NCBI GenBank assembly: GCA_947494675.1
Contig: CANLVP010000001.1
Location: 248,001-312,000 of the forward strand
DNA: 64,000 nt
Direction: 5' to 3'
Source: an uncultured Paracoccaceae bacterium
GTDB taxonomy: Bacteria; Pseudomonadota; Alphaproteobacteria; Rhodobacterales; Rhodobacteraceae
Shown here: positions 9,248 to 17,740 of the stretch, piece by piece
Position numbering within the stretch: the stretch's first letter is position 1
Layout of the letters: each line of letters opens with the position of its first letter
Position numbers and translations under genes: made by a program
Notes under the pieces: generated by a model
The model's database searches: none
What the model was told of the DNA's origin: nothing
The model's input: only the letters and a program-made list of their open reading frames with translations

Positions 9248-9901
9248 TCAAAGTGCAAAGGCCGTCGTCTTTTTGAAATCGTCCAAGAGCGGCGCACCCG
9301 CATTAAAGCTAAAGCGCCAGTTGATCCGTCCATCCGTCTTATGGCCGATCCGCACGACGCCTAACGCGCCTTCGGCGAAAATTGCACCGATGTGCCCGCC
9401 TTCGCGGAGCTGATCGATCAGCGCCTGCGGCACCTCTTCGACAGCGCCCTGGATCATGATGGTGTCGTAAGGGCCTGATTTTGCTGCCCCTTCCGACAAG
9501 GGGCCAGCCATAACGGCCGCATTGTCGACGTCATGCGTCGACAGGATGGCCTGTGCTTCATCGGCGCGGGCTTCATCGTCTTCGACGCCCACGACGAATT
9601 CTGCCAGACGTGCGGCAAGCGCTGTCGAATAGCCAAGCCCACAGCCCAGATCGAGCACCACGTGGTTTGGCTGAATGTTCAGCGCATCAAGCATCTTCGC
9701 CAATGTCCGCGGATCAAGCATCACCCGCCCACCCGGCAGCGTCAGGTTCTCACCAACATAGGCAGCCTCGCGCAGCGCGTCTGGGACAAAAGCCTCGCGC
9801 GGGATATCGAGCATCGCATCGATGATCGGAAACTTGGTCACATCCGACGGGCGCACCTGCGTGTCGACCATCATTGTCCGGCGTGTTTTGTAGTCAGCCA
9901 C
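9248..9901 (-). CDS. Pcm-like SAM-dependent methyltransferase
   Basis: A 217-residue protein of the protein-L-isoaspartate O-methyltransferase family, with the SAM-binding motif VLDLGCGLGYS at residues 82-92. The N-terminal part (TRRTMMVDTQVRPSDVTK) is the form seen in alphaproteobacterial paralogues found before tolC, rather than in classic Pcm near surE. Isoaspartate repair is therefore a family inference, and another substrate is possible. It is first in a leftward operon with tolC and the PopZ-like gene. Confidence 0.85.
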   Translation of the reverse strand: MADYKTRRTMMVDTQVRPSDVTKFPIIDAMLDIPREAFVPDALREAAYVGENLTLPGGRVMLDPRTLAKMLDALNIQPNHVVLDLGCGLGYSTALAARLAEFVVGVEDDEARADEAQAILSTHDVDNAAVMAGPLSEGAAKSGPYDTIMIQGAVEEVPQALIDQLREGGHIGAIFAEGALGVVRIGHKTDGRINWRFSFNAGAPLLDDFKKTTAFAL

Positions 9902-10053
9902 GATCTAAACTCTTTCGTTCACATGTGATGAAAGTGTGATGCCACAAAGCGTTCAGGGCGGCAACGCTGGAATTTAAGCTTGCGGCGAAATGCACGGCGA
10001 TGTCGCGCTTGCGCGTCTGAAACGCTTGGTATATCCGACGCTCACACCATCGA

Positions 10054-10127
10054 GGCGAGTTGGCGGAGTGGTGACGCAGCGGATTGCAAATCCGTGTACA
10101 CCGGTTCGATTCCGGTACTCGCCTCCA
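10054..10127 (+). tRNA. tRNA-Cys (GCA)
   Basis: A 74-nt cloverleaf: the acceptor stem GGCGAGT pairs with ACTCGCC, the discriminator is T and CCA is encoded at 10125-10127. The anticodon GCA is at 10086-10088 in the loop TTGCAAA, and the T-arm is CCGGTTCGATTCCGG. It stands alone between the Pcm-like operon and the sulfonate operon. No duplicated 3' end that would mark an integrated element was noticed nearby. Confidence 0.96.
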
Positions 10128-10137
10128 GTTTCCCAGA

Positions 10138-10174
10138 CCAAAAGCACCGTTCCGAGCGCGTTTAGTGCTTTTGG
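10138..10174 (+). terminator. Hairpin after tRNA-Cys
   Basis: Perfect 10-bp arms CCAAAAGCAC (10138-10147) and GTGCTTTTGG (10165-10174) enclose a 17-nt loop, 10 nt after the tRNA. Only G follows, not T, so this may be a processing or termination hairpin. Confidence 0.6.
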
Positions 10175-10180
10175 GGGCAC

Positions 10181-10232
10181 ATGCAGAATCCATGCACAAG
10201 TGATGCACATCCCGTATGTATGAAAGTCTTAA
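10181..10232. promoter_or_regulatory. Triple ATGCA array, copy 1
   Basis: ATGCA occurs at 10181, 10192 and 10203, exactly 11 bp apart, so all three sit on one face of the helix. Further on, AAGTCTTAA is found at 10224-10232. A matching stretch at 51590-51641 aligns without gaps at about 39 of 52 positions. Tandem 11-bp repeats are the usual layout for OmpR/PhoB-type response regulator sites. The surrounding region lies between the tRNA hairpin and the terminator of comE. Confidence 0.5.
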
Positions 10233-10247
10233 CCTCGATTCATGAAA

Positions 10248-10268
10248 GAGGGCGCACGGGGCGCCCTC
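10248..10268 (-). terminator. Terminator of the hpsN-comDE operon
   Basis: The arms GAGGGCGC and GCGCCCTC enclose a 5-nt loop. Read leftward it is followed by TTTC, about 30 nt after the comE stop. Confidence 0.7.
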
Positions 10269-10296
10269 AGTTCAGTCATCTTTGCAGGTGATAACT

Positions 10297-10851
10297 TTAC
10301 GCTTTCACGGCTTCCATGAAGCGGTGCTTGATCACGACCGGGTCGAGCGTGATGACTGGCAGCTTGATGTTGCCGCTGTCGCATTTGACCACGATCACGG
10401 TCATCTTTTTGCTGTCGATGGCCGCTTGCAGGACCTTGCCGGTGTCCACGTCCTGACACACGACGACGTTTTCGCAGCCACAAGCCTCGGCCACTTTTTC
10501 GAGCTTGGTCTTTTTGCCCGCGTAAGTCGGCTGATCCCCGGTGGAGCCATAGGACCCGTTGTCGATGATCATCAAGATATAGTTGTCGGCCACGTTATTG
10601 GCGATCGTCGGCAGCGTGCCAAGATTGGTCAAGACTGACCCGTCGCCGTCGATGGAAATGACGGTTTTGGGTTGAGAAAGTGCAAGACCGAGGCCAATGG
10701 AGGACGACAGCCCCATGGTGCCAAGCATGTAAAAATTCTTGGCGTTGTCGTCGATCATGTGCAGCTCTTGACTGGGCAGACCGATGTTGCAGACGACCAG
10801 TTGGTCACGGAGGATGGGCGCGATTTCGCGCAGGATTTCAGAACGGATCAT
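10297..10851 (-). CDS. comE: Sulfopyruvate decarboxylase, beta subunit
   Basis: A 184-residue protein with the C-terminal-type thiamine diphosphate domain: GDGS at residues 69-72 and DNGSYGSTGDQ at 97-107 bind the Mg-ThDP cofactor. Paired with the separate ComD subunit it should decarboxylate 3-sulfopyruvate to sulfoacetaldehyde. The ATG at 10851 overlaps the comD stop by 4 bp; the longer frame upstream lies within comD. Two separate subunits favour ComDE over the single-chain phosphonopyruvate decarboxylase. The sulfoacetaldehyde acetyltransferase Xsc that should follow in the pathway is not in the window. Confidence 0.88.
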   Translation of the reverse strand: MIRSEILREIAPILRDQLVVCNIGLPSQELHMIDDNAKNFYMLGTMGLSSSIGLGLALSQPKTVISIDGDGSVLTNLGTLPTIANNVADNYILMIIDNGSYGSTGDQPTYAGKKTKLEKVAEACGCENVVVCQDVDTGKVLQAAIDSKKMTVIVVKCDSGNIKLPVITLDPVVIKHRFMEAVKA

Positions 10852-11354
10852 TGGTCGCCGTAGCCTCCCCAGAAGTTGGCATCGGTCAGGATCGCGACCG
10901 GTTTGTTGCACATGAACGTGTATTTCAGGATGTTGTCGAACTCTTCGACGTCCTTTTGCCAGTGGAAGTGGTAGGTCGGGATGTTCAGCTGCGCCAGAAG
11001 CGCCTTGGTGTGCACCGCCATTTCGACCTGACAGGCGACAGGCTCGCGCAGCTCACCCCGATAAGAGATGATCATCGGCAAGGGCATCCGGTAGAATTGG
11101 GTCAGCGTCGCCAGCGTGTTGATCGTCACACCGATGGCGGTGTTCTGCATGATGATCGCGGGGCGTTTGCCGCCCATATGGGCACCGGCACAGAGCCCCA
11201 TGCCCTCGTCTTCTTTGTTGGAGGGAATGTGAAAAATCCCTTCGCGGGCCTCAACCTCGTCGATGACACCGGCGAGTTGTTTGCAAGGGACGGTGGTGAC
11301 GAATGACACGTCATTTGCCACCAGATCGTCCACGATTTTCTTATCAATGTTCAA
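10848..11354 (-). CDS. comD: Sulfopyruvate decarboxylase, alpha subunit
   Basis: A 168-residue ThDP enzyme subunit of the pyrimidine-binding type; NKEDEG at residues 46-51 carries the Glu that activates ThDP. I chose a TTG start at 11354 because AGGAG lies 6 nt before it and the protein then begins MNIDKKIVDD, a family-like start. The longer ATG frame from 11402 would overlap hpsN and has no such site. It lies 25 bp after hpsN and overlaps comE. In other marine bacteria the partner set includes hpsO, hpsP, slcD/comC, suyAB and xsc; none is visible here. Confidence 0.86.
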   Translation of the reverse strand: MNIDKKIVDDLVANDVSFVTTVPCKQLAGVIDEVEAREGIFHIPSNKEDEGMGLCAGAHMGGKRPAIIMQNTAIGVTINTLATLTQFYRMPLPMIISYRGELREPVACQVEMAVHTKALLAQLNIPTYHFHWQKDVEEFDNILKYTFMCNKPVAILTDANFWGGYGDQ

Positions 11355-11379
11355 GGGTCGCTCCTGAGTTTGGGCGGGG

Positions 11380-12687
11380 TTAGCCGTCAGCGGAAAGGTC
11401 AAAATTCACGCCGGGGAAGTATTTGGCAAGGCGGACGTCAGCCGCGCGGGCGTGACCCTCCATGCCTTCGAGACGCGAGATACGCGCGGTGGTTTCGGCC
11501 ACATCGCGCGAGCCTTCGCGGGTGGCGCGCTGCCAGGTGACCATTTTCATGAACTTGTGCACGGACAGGCCACCCGTGTAGCCAGCCGCACCGGAGGTTG
11601 GCAGCACATGGTTGGTGCCGGATGCTTTGTCGCCGTACGACACGGTGGTTTCTTCGCCCAAGAAAAGCGAGCCATAGCAGGTCAAGCGCTCCAGCCACCA
11701 GTCAAGATCGGCGGCCTGCACGGTCAGGTGTTCTGGTGCATAGTCGTCGGACACAGCGGCCATTTCTTCACGGTCGGCGCAAAGGATCACCTCAGCGTAG
11801 TCGCGCCATGCGGCAAAGGCGTTTTCGCGGTTCAATTCGGGCAGATCCGCGATCAGGGTCGGGACACGGTTCATCACATCCTCGGCCAGCGCCTTGTCAT
11901 CCGTGACAAGCCAGACCGGCGAGTTGTAGCCGTGTTCGGCCTGCGACACGAGGTCGGTGGCGACGATATGCGGATCGGCACCTTTGTCGGCGAGGATCAG
12001 GCTGTCGGTTGGGCCTGCAATCATGTCGATGCCCACACGCCCAAAGAGGATGCGCTTGGCCTCAGCCACGAATTGGTTGCCTGGACCCACGAGGATTTTT
12101 GCCTTGGGCTGATCAAAAAGACCAAAGGTCATGGCGGCGACGCCTTGCACGCCACCGATGGCCATAATGGTGTCAGCGCCGCAAACATGGGCGGCGTAGA
12201 CAATGGCCGGGTTCACACCAACACCGGGGCGCGGCGGGGAGCAGGCCATGATGTGGTCGCAGCCTGCGACCTTAGCTGTGGTGACGGTCATGATCGCGGA
12301 GGCGATGTGGCTGTAGCGCCCGCCGGGCACGTAGCAACCCGCGGCATCAACGGGGATCGCCTTTTGACCCGCGATCAGGCCGGGCACGACCTCAACCTCA
12401 AAATCTTGCACGGTGGCTTTTTGCGCCTCGGCAAAGCGGCGCACGTTTGCGGCGGCAAAGCGGATGTCGGCCTTTAGGCGGTCAGACACAAGTGCAGCGG
12501 CGGCATCAATGTCGTCCTGTGACAGGATGATGTTGCCTTCGTATTTATCAAACTTGGCGGCATATTCGCGGGCCGCGTCGTCGCCGCCTGCCTCAATATC
12601 GTTGAGAATGTTCTGCACGATTTCGTTGACATCTGACGCATCAGAGGTCGCAGTCAAAGTCGCTTTCTTAAGATAGGTCGGGGCCAT
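11380..12687 (-). CDS. hpsN: Sulfopropanediol 3-dehydrogenase (HisD family)
   Basis: A 435-residue member of the histidinol dehydrogenase family, with zinc and catalytic positions preserved: SQAEHG, APEHLTVQ and LSVHKFM. HpsN oxidises (R)-2,3-dihydroxypropane-1-sulfonate (DHPS) to sulfolactate with two NAD+. The family alone cannot separate HpsN from true HisD; the direct linkage to comDE and the absence of any his gene make the sulfonate role likely. I use the ATG at 12687 (MAPTYLKKA) with GAGGAAAG upstream, rather than the longer frame from 12744. A LacI-type operator lies about 87 bp in front. Confidence 0.85.
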   Translation of the reverse strand: MAPTYLKKATLTATSDASDVNEIVQNILNDIEAGGDDAAREYAAKFDKYEGNIILSQDDIDAAAALVSDRLKADIRFAAANVRRFAEAQKATVQDFEVEVVPGLIAGQKAIPVDAAGCYVPGGRYSHIASAIMTVTTAKVAGCDHIMACSPPRPGVGVNPAIVYAAHVCGADTIMAIGGVQGVAAMTFGLFDQPKAKILVGPGNQFVAEAKRILFGRVGIDMIAGPTDSLILADKGADPHIVATDLVSQAEHGYNSPVWLVTDDKALAEDVMNRVPTLIADLPELNRENAFAAWRDYAEVILCADREEMAAVSDDYAPEHLTVQAADLDWWLERLTCYGSLFLGEETTVSYGDKASGTNHVLPTSGAAGYTGGLSVHKFMKMVTWQRATREGSRDVAETTARISRLEGMEGHARAADVRLAKYFPGVNFDLSADG

Positions 12688-12773
12688 CGGATGCGCTTTC
12701 CTCGTCTGGGGTTTCCAGTTGCGGCGATCATCGCAGTGCGCCACATCAAACTTCTATCGATTAGATGCCATTC

Positions 12774-12789
12774 ATGCAAGCGCTTACAT
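12774..12789. promoter_or_regulatory. LacI-family-type operator upstream of hpsN
   Basis: The 16-bp sequence ATGCAAGCGCTTACAT is a palindrome apart from one symmetric pair and has the central AAGCGCTT (CG core) typical of LacI/GalR-family operators. It lies between the terminator of the nucleotidase gene and hpsN, so it can act only on the hpsN operon. The regulator gene is not in the window. Confidence 0.65.
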
Positions 12790-12809
12790 ATTCAGCATCA
12801 CGCAATAAA

Positions 12810-12839
12810 AAACGCCCCCGTCCTGCGACGGGGGCGTTT
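12810..12839 (-). terminator. Rho-independent terminator of the 5'-nucleotidase gene
   Basis: AAACGCCCCCGTC pairs perfectly with GACGGGGGCGTTT over a 4-nt loop. On the minus strand it is followed by TTTTTATTG. Confidence 0.92.
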
Positions 12840-12862
12840 CTGCCTAAGGTGTTGGGATCACC

Positions 12863-14425
12863 TTACTTCATTGTGATTCGGCCATCCGTGTAAGGCTGGT
12901 ATGGCGCGTTTGCTGCGATGTATTCTGCGGTGACGTCGGCCAGATCGGGGCCAAAGTCATAAGCGTTCATCGCGTCTTCAAACATGCTGTAGCCGTCACC
13001 GCCGTTGCGGACGTAGTTGTTGGACACAACGCCGTAAGTCGCTTCGAGGTCAATCGGCTCACCGCCAACCATCACCTCAGAGATCCGGCTGCCCGGCTCT
13101 GCTGCGGCATCAACGGTGAAGGACATGCCAGCAACCTGCGGGAAGCGCCCTGCGCCATCTGCGATCTGGCTTACACCGTTTTCGAGGGCAGCAACCATGG
13201 TAGCGCCTGTGACCTCAAACGTGGACAGCGTGTTCTGGAAAGGCAGAACGGTGATGACCTCGCCCATTGTGACCTGACCCGCATCGATGGAGGCACGCAG
13301 GCCGCCACCGTTTTGGATCGCGATGGTCACGCCCTGATCAGCCACGCGGGCCAGCATGGCGTCAGCGACGAGGTTACCCATGGGGCATTCCATCGCACGG
13401 CAGACCGAACGGTCGCCTTCGATGGCCTCGGCCGCGTCAGCAACAATGCGCGTCTTCATCTCTTCGATGGGACCGGCAAGTTCGGCGACGCGCGCCACGA
13501 TGGCTTCATCCTCGGCCACAGAGGCATCCAGCAGGATGGTGTCGCCGCCTGCTGCGGTCACATTGCCGTCGTCGTCAAACGTCAGCTTCAGGTGGCCCAC
13601 ATATTTGGAATAGGCATAGGCCGACACGACAGGTGTATCGCCAACCATTGTGGGGTAGGCCATTGCCCCTTCTTCGGTGTTGGAAAACAGCGTATGAGAG
13701 TGGCCGCCGATGACAGCGTCGATGCCATCAACCGCTTCGGCGATTTCCATGTCCTTGTTCACACCGACGTGGGTCAGCGCGATGATGATGTTGACGCCTT
13801 CGGCGGTCAGCGCATCAACATCGGCCTGCAGGCTTTCGATTTCATCGGTAAAGACAACCGCGTCAGAGGGGGCCGCTGTTTCGGCTGTATCGACCGCAAG
13901 GGCGGAGACGATGCCGATTTTCTGACCACCCACTTCCAGCACGGTGTGGTTGTCGATCTTGCCTGCGAGCACGTTGGATTGGCTGACGTCGATGTTGCCA
14001 GAGACGATGGGGAAGTCGACGCCGTCGGGCAGTTTGGCCAGACCTTCGTCGCCGTCGTCAAATTCGTGGTTGCCTACGGCCATGGCGTCAAAGCCGATGG
14101 CGTTCATCATCTCGATTTCCACGTCACCTTTGTAGGTCGTGTACATCAGGCTGCCTTGGTATTGATCGCCTGCGTCCAGCACGATGAGGTTCTCATCAGC
14201 CAGTTCGGCGCGCATCTGGTCCATCATGGTTTTCACACGGGCCACACCGCCAAAGCACTCACCTGCCGCGTTGTCTTCGGCGTTACAGGTGCTGTCGAAC
14301 CGGTTGATCGGTTCAATCCGGCTGTGCAGATCGTTGATGTGCAGGATGTTCAGCGAAAAGTCCGCCGAAGCTGTGCCTGCCATCAGGGCAAGAGCGGTTG
14401 TTGTGGTCAGAAGTCGGAATGTCAT
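12863..14425 (-). CDS. Periplasmic 5'-nucleotidase / metallophosphatase
   Basis: A 520-residue exported protein: a signal peptide (MTFRLLTTTTALALMAG..ASA), then the calcineurin-like metallophosphatase domain with INDLHSR (D-x-H), GNHEFD and GGHSH metal-binding motifs, and a C-terminal 5'-nucleotidase substrate domain (QNGGGLRASI, NYVRNGGDGYSMF). It should release nucleosides and phosphate from nucleotides in the periplasm, feeding the nucleoside salvage enzymes found at 35-39.6 kb. The ATG at 14425 has GGGGGAA upstream; the longer frame from 14485 lacks a signal peptide start. It is monocistronic with a strong terminator. Confidence 0.9.
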   Translation of the reverse strand: MTFRLLTTTTALALMAGTASADFSLNILHINDLHSRIEPINRFDSTCNAEDNAAGECFGGVARVKTMMDQMRAELADENLIVLDAGDQYQGSLMYTTYKGDVEIEMMNAIGFDAMAVGNHEFDDGDEGLAKLPDGVDFPIVSGNIDVSQSNVLAGKIDNHTVLEVGGQKIGIVSALAVDTAETAAPSDAVVFTDEIESLQADVDALTAEGVNIIIALTHVGVNKDMEIAEAVDGIDAVIGGHSHTLFSNTEEGAMAYPTMVGDTPVVSAYAYSKYVGHLKLTFDDDGNVTAAGGDTILLDASVAEDEAIVARVAELAGPIEEMKTRIVADAAEAIEGDRSVCRAMECPMGNLVADAMLARVADQGVTIAIQNGGGLRASIDAGQVTMGEVITVLPFQNTLSTFEVTGATMVAALENGVSQIADGAGRFPQVAGMSFTVDAAAEPGSRISEVMVGGEPIDLEATYGVVSNNYVRNGGDGYSMFEDAMNAYDFGPDLADVTAEYIAANAPYQPYTDGRITMK

Positions 14426-14578
14426 TGGTTTGGTTCCCCCAAATTGGAATAACGATAGCTTGGCGTTGCCCCAGAACAGAGTCAAACGCCCAAACGCTCA
14501 ATTGGCGTAATCCGCCCCTACGTCAGTTGTGTGACAGCCGGGCTTGATTATTTCATAGGCAGGCGGCAGATAGCCTTC

Positions 14579-14911
14579 ATGCTGATTTACAAGATATTCC
14601 GCGCGCCCGAATGGCAGGCGCTGGTGGATGCCGGGCAGACGCTGGGCGCACCGATTGATCTGGCCGATGGCTATATCCACTTTTCCACCGCCGAACAGGC
14701 CGCCGAAACGGCGGCCAAGCACTTTGCCGGTGTCGATGGCTTGGTCCTCGCCGCACTTGAGGCGGACACGCTGGGCGATGAACTAAAGTGGGAGCCGTCG
14801 CGCGGTGGCGCGCTTTTCCCGCATCTTTACCGTGAGATGCGGATGTCGGATGTGATCTGGTCAAATCCCCTGCCCCTCGTGGACGGCGTGCATCAGTTCC
14901 CCGCGTCATGA
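14579..14911 (+). CDS. DUF952 family protein
   Basis: A 110-residue soluble protein matching DUF952: the core [11 protein letters not shown] with conserved His, and [16 protein letters not shown]. The family has an ADP-ribosyltransferase-like fold in some predictions, but no function is established. I chose the ATG at 14579 ([12 protein letters not shown]), the typical start. Its stop overlaps the pyrD start by 4 bp, an arrangement common in Rhodobacteraceae. Confidence 0.85.
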   Translation: MLIYKIFRAPEWQALVDAGQTLGAPIDLADGYIHFSTAEQAAETAAKHFAGVDGLVLAALEADTLGDELKWEPSRGGALFPHLYREMRMSDVIWSNPLPLVDGVHQFPAS

Positions 14912-15945
14912 GTATCGTGGAAAAGATCGGGCTGCGCGCCCTGCGGTCGTTTGACCCTGAACAGGCACATGGGCTGGCGCTCAAGGCGCTGAACACGGGG
15001 TTGGGGCCAAAAGGCGGGCCCGTGACCTCTGACAGGTTGCGCGTGAGCCTCGCAGGGCTCGACCTGCCGAACCCGGTGGGTTTGGCCGCAGGCTTTGACA
15101 AGAACGCGACTGCATTGGCTGCGCTGGCGCGCACAGCCTTTGGGTTTCTTGAGGTTGGCGCCGCCACCCCCCTGCCGCAACCGGGCAATCCCAAACCGCG
15201 CCTGTTCCGTCTGACCGAGGATGCCGCGGCAATTAATCGCTTTGGCTTTAACAATGACGGAATGGACGCGATTGGCGAACGTCTGAAGGGGCATCGCGGG
15301 ATCGTGGGCCTGAACCTTGGGGCCAATAAGACCAGCACCGACCGTGCAGGCGACTTTGCCCGCGTGATTGCCCATTGTGGGCCACATGTGGATTTCGCCA
15401 CGGTCAATGTCTCTTCCCCCAACACCGAAAAGCTGCGCGATTTGCAAGGCAAGGCGGCGCTGGCGGCTTTGCTGTCTGGCGTGATTGCGGCCAATGCAAC
15501 CAACGTGCCGGTGTTTTTGAAAATCGCCCCTGATCTAACCCCGGACGAATTGGCCGATGTGGCAGAGGTTGCAAATGCGTCCGGCATCGCAGGCCTGATT
15601 GCCACCAACACCACGCTGGACCGGGACGGGTTGCACGGCCCCCACAAGACCGAGATGGGGGGCCTGTCCGGCCAGCCCTTGTTTGAAAAATCAACGCGGG
15701 TGCTTGCGGCACTGTCTGGCATGACCGAACTGCCAATCATTGGTGTGGGCGGCGTCGGATCAGCGGAACAAGCCTATCAGAAAATCCGTGCGGGCGCGTC
15801 GGCGGTGCAGCTTTATACTGCATTGGTCTACGGCGGCATTTACCTCGCCGGGGACATCGCGCGCGGGTTGGATGACTTGCTGGCGCGTGACGGGTTCAGC
15901 TCTGTCGCTGAGGCGGTCGGCACCGGGCGCGGTGACTGGACCTAA
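14908..15945 (+). CDS. pyrD: Dihydroorotate dehydrogenase (quinone), class 2
   Basis: A 345-residue membrane-associated flavoenzyme that oxidises dihydroorotate to orotate in pyrimidine synthesis and passes electrons to quinone. Class 2 features are present: an N-terminal helix for membrane contact (residues 1-30), [21 protein letters not shown], and NVSSPNT with the catalytic Ser. It is coupled to the DUF952 gene upstream and ends in a short overlap with the convergent unknown gene. Confidence 0.95.
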   Translation: MSIVEKIGLRALRSFDPEQAHGLALKALNTGLGPKGGPVTSDRLRVSLAGLDLPNPVGLAAGFDKNATALAALARTAFGFLEVGAATPLPQPGNPKPRLFRLTEDAAAINRFGFNNDGMDAIGERLKGHRGIVGLNLGANKTSTDRAGDFARVIAHCGPHVDFATVNVSSPNTEKLRDLQGKAALAALLSGVIAANATNVPVFLKIAPDLTPDELADVAEVANASGIAGLIATNTTLDRDGLHGPHKTEMGGLSGQPLFEKSTRVLAALSGMTELPIIGVGGVGSAEQAYQKIRAGASAVQLYTALVYGGIYLAGDIARGLDDLLARDGFSSVAEAVGTGRGDWT

Positions 15946-16430
15946 GCGAGCGGATCCTTGAGCAGGAATGGGTTGTCAGGTGACCAACGGTTTCCGTTGT
16001 AGCTGGGTGGGCGCAGGGCGACTTTGGTGCCGCGCGGCTTGACGTCCGGCGGCAAGACATCGGCCTGCGGGACAGCGCCCGCGATCGCAGGAAGTGCCGC
16101 AAGATACCGGCGTTGACGTGCCAGGGTGTCAAACTGCGCACAATCTGGAAACGGCGGCCTGTCCGTGCGGAACCGGGCCGGACCGATGTAGCCGCAGGCC
16201 AGAGCAAGCGTGCCGTCAGGCAGAAACGTGAACAACGGATCATCGGGGTCAGGCGGCATCCATTTGGCGCGCGACAATGAGATCACGACCGCGAAATCGG
16301 GTTCGTGCAGCACGAGTTGAGCCGGTTTGTAGCATTGGTCGCGGTCCATGTTCGGCCCAGACAGCTTAGCCGCGAATCCGGCATCGTCGGACGTCACCAG
16401 CCGCGTTTTCGCATCCCATGTCCAAATCAT
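15942..16430 (-). CDS. Unknown conserved-looking protein
   Basis: A 162-residue soluble protein I do not recognise. It lacks a signal peptide or membrane segment, is rich in Pro and Asp (PPDPDDPLF), and contains two Cys in the central part. It is last in a leftward operon; its ATG overlaps the MATE gene stop by 4 bp, which supports it being a real gene. Its own stop overlaps the pyrD stop on the other strand. Confidence 0.7.
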   Translation of the reverse strand: MIWTWDAKTRLVTSDDAGFAAKLSGPNMDRDQCYKPAQLVLHEPDFAVVISLSRAKWMPPDPDDPLFTFLPDGTLALACGYIGPARFRTDRPPFPDCAQFDTLARQRRYLAALPAIAGAVPQADVLPPDVKPRGTKVALRPPSYNGNRWSPDNPFLLKDPLA

Positions 16431-17740
16431 GCCGCTGCCCTTTCAAGTCCAGGGTATTTCCAGCCCAAGGTGATGCCACGCACGATAAAGCTAATGAGAA
16501 GGCCCAACCATAGACCGTGATTGCCAAAGACTGCCATCAGCGGGATGACGGCGGCAAAATAGGCGATGGTGGAAAGGATCATCATGTTGCGCATATCCGT
16601 CGTGCGGGTCGCGCCGATAAAGATGCCGTCCAGCATCCATGCCGCGACGCCCACCAAGGGAGCCGCGATCATATAGGGCAGATAGGTGTTTGCCGCCTCT
16701 TGCACCGGCACGGATTTTGCCATGAGGGCGATGATCGCGGGGCCAGTCACCGCAAAAACCACAGCCATCCCCGCGCAGATGATCAGCGCCCAGAACGACG
16801 TGAGCAGCACCGCGCGGCGCAGGCGCAGGGCTTTGGCGGCCCCCATGGCTTGGCCCACCAATGCCTCTGCCGCAAAGGCGAAACCGTCCATCGCGTAGGA
16901 GGTGACATAGAGGAATTGCATCAGAATCTGGTTGGCGGCCAATTGCACATCACCAAAGCCTGCACCGTAAAAGAGGAAGCTGACGAAGATGGCTTGCAGA
17001 AGCACAGAACGGATCAGGATATCGATGTTGACGACCGCCATGTTGCGCAGGCGCGCGCGGTCAAAGACGCGGGGCCAGTCGCGCCACGCGGGCACGCCAA
17101 AGGCCGCGCGGCAGAGCCACAGACCCAGCAAGAGCCCTGACCATTCCGCGATGAACGTGGCCCATGCCACGCCCGCGACACCCCAGCCCAGCCCAAGCAC
17201 AAAGATCAAATCCAGCACGATATTCATGCCATTCATCAGGACTTGCAGCGCGAGGACTGCGCGGGTGCGTTCTTGCGCCACAAGCCAGCCGGTGATGCCA
17301 TAGAGCGCGATCACAGCAGGCGCGGACCAGACGCGGATTTGCATATAGGTGCGGGCCAGCCCCTCAACCTCTGGGCTGGCCGGAGAGATGGCAAAGGCCC
17401 CGGCAAAGAGCCAGACCTGCAAGCCGATGATCGCGATCCCAGCGGTGGCGCCGATCAGCAGCGACCTGGTCAGCAGCGCCGCGACCTCACCGCTTTGGCC
17501 GGCCCCTGCGGCCTGCGCTGTCAGGCCGGTGGTGCCCATGCGCAGAAAGCCAAAGATCCAATAGATCGCCGTGAGGATAATCGCGCCAATGCCCACGGCA
17601 CCAATCGGGGCCGCCTCGCCCAACTGGCCGACCACGCCGGTATCGACCACGCCCAGGATCGGCACCGTGGCGTTTGACAACACGATGGGGAGCGCGATGT
17701 TCAGGACGCGGCGGTGCGTCAGCGGGGCGGTGTCAGCCAT
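16427..17740 (-). CDS. MATE family efflux transporter
   Basis: A 437-residue membrane protein with about 12 hydrophobic helices in two MatE halves, resembling DinF-type members (LSNATVPILGVVDTGVVGQ at the N-terminus). It exports drugs or metabolites in exchange for Na+ or H+. It overlaps both neighbours, so it belongs to the operon of two thioesterases, MATE and the unknown protein. The substrate cannot be inferred. Confidence 0.92.
   Translation of the reverse strand: MADTAPLTHRRVLNIALPIVLSNATVPILGVVDTGVVGQLGEAAPIGAVGIGAIILTAIYWIFGFLRMGTTGLTAQAAGAGQSGEVAALLTRSLLIGATAGIAIIGLQVWLFAGAFAISPASPEVEGLARTYMQIRVWSAPAVIALYGITGWLVAQERTRAVLALQVLMNGMNIVLDLIFVLGLGWGVAGVAWATFIAEWSGLLLGLWLCRAAFGVPAWRDWPRVFDRARLRNMAVVNIDILIRSVLLQAIFVSFLFYGAGFGDVQLAANQILMQFLYVTSYAMDGFAFAAEALVGQAMGAAKALRLRRAVLLTSFWALIICAGMAVVFAVTGPAIIALMAKSVPVQEAANTYLPYMIAAPLVGVAAWMLDGIFIGATRTTDMRNMMILSTIAYFAAVIPLMAVFGNHGLWLGLLISFIVRGITLGWKYPGLERAAA

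Noticed and set aside
10054-10232. tRNA-Cys as an integration site for a mobile element
   Set aside because: No integrase, no duplicated tRNA 3' end and no composition change downstream; the ATGCA array is not a tRNA-derived repeat.
13313-14452. Long plus-strand frame of 379 codons
   Set aside because: It is antisense to the 5'-nucleotidase gene, which has a signal peptide and family motifs. The His/Val/Gly-rich translation is typical of a GC-driven shadow frame.
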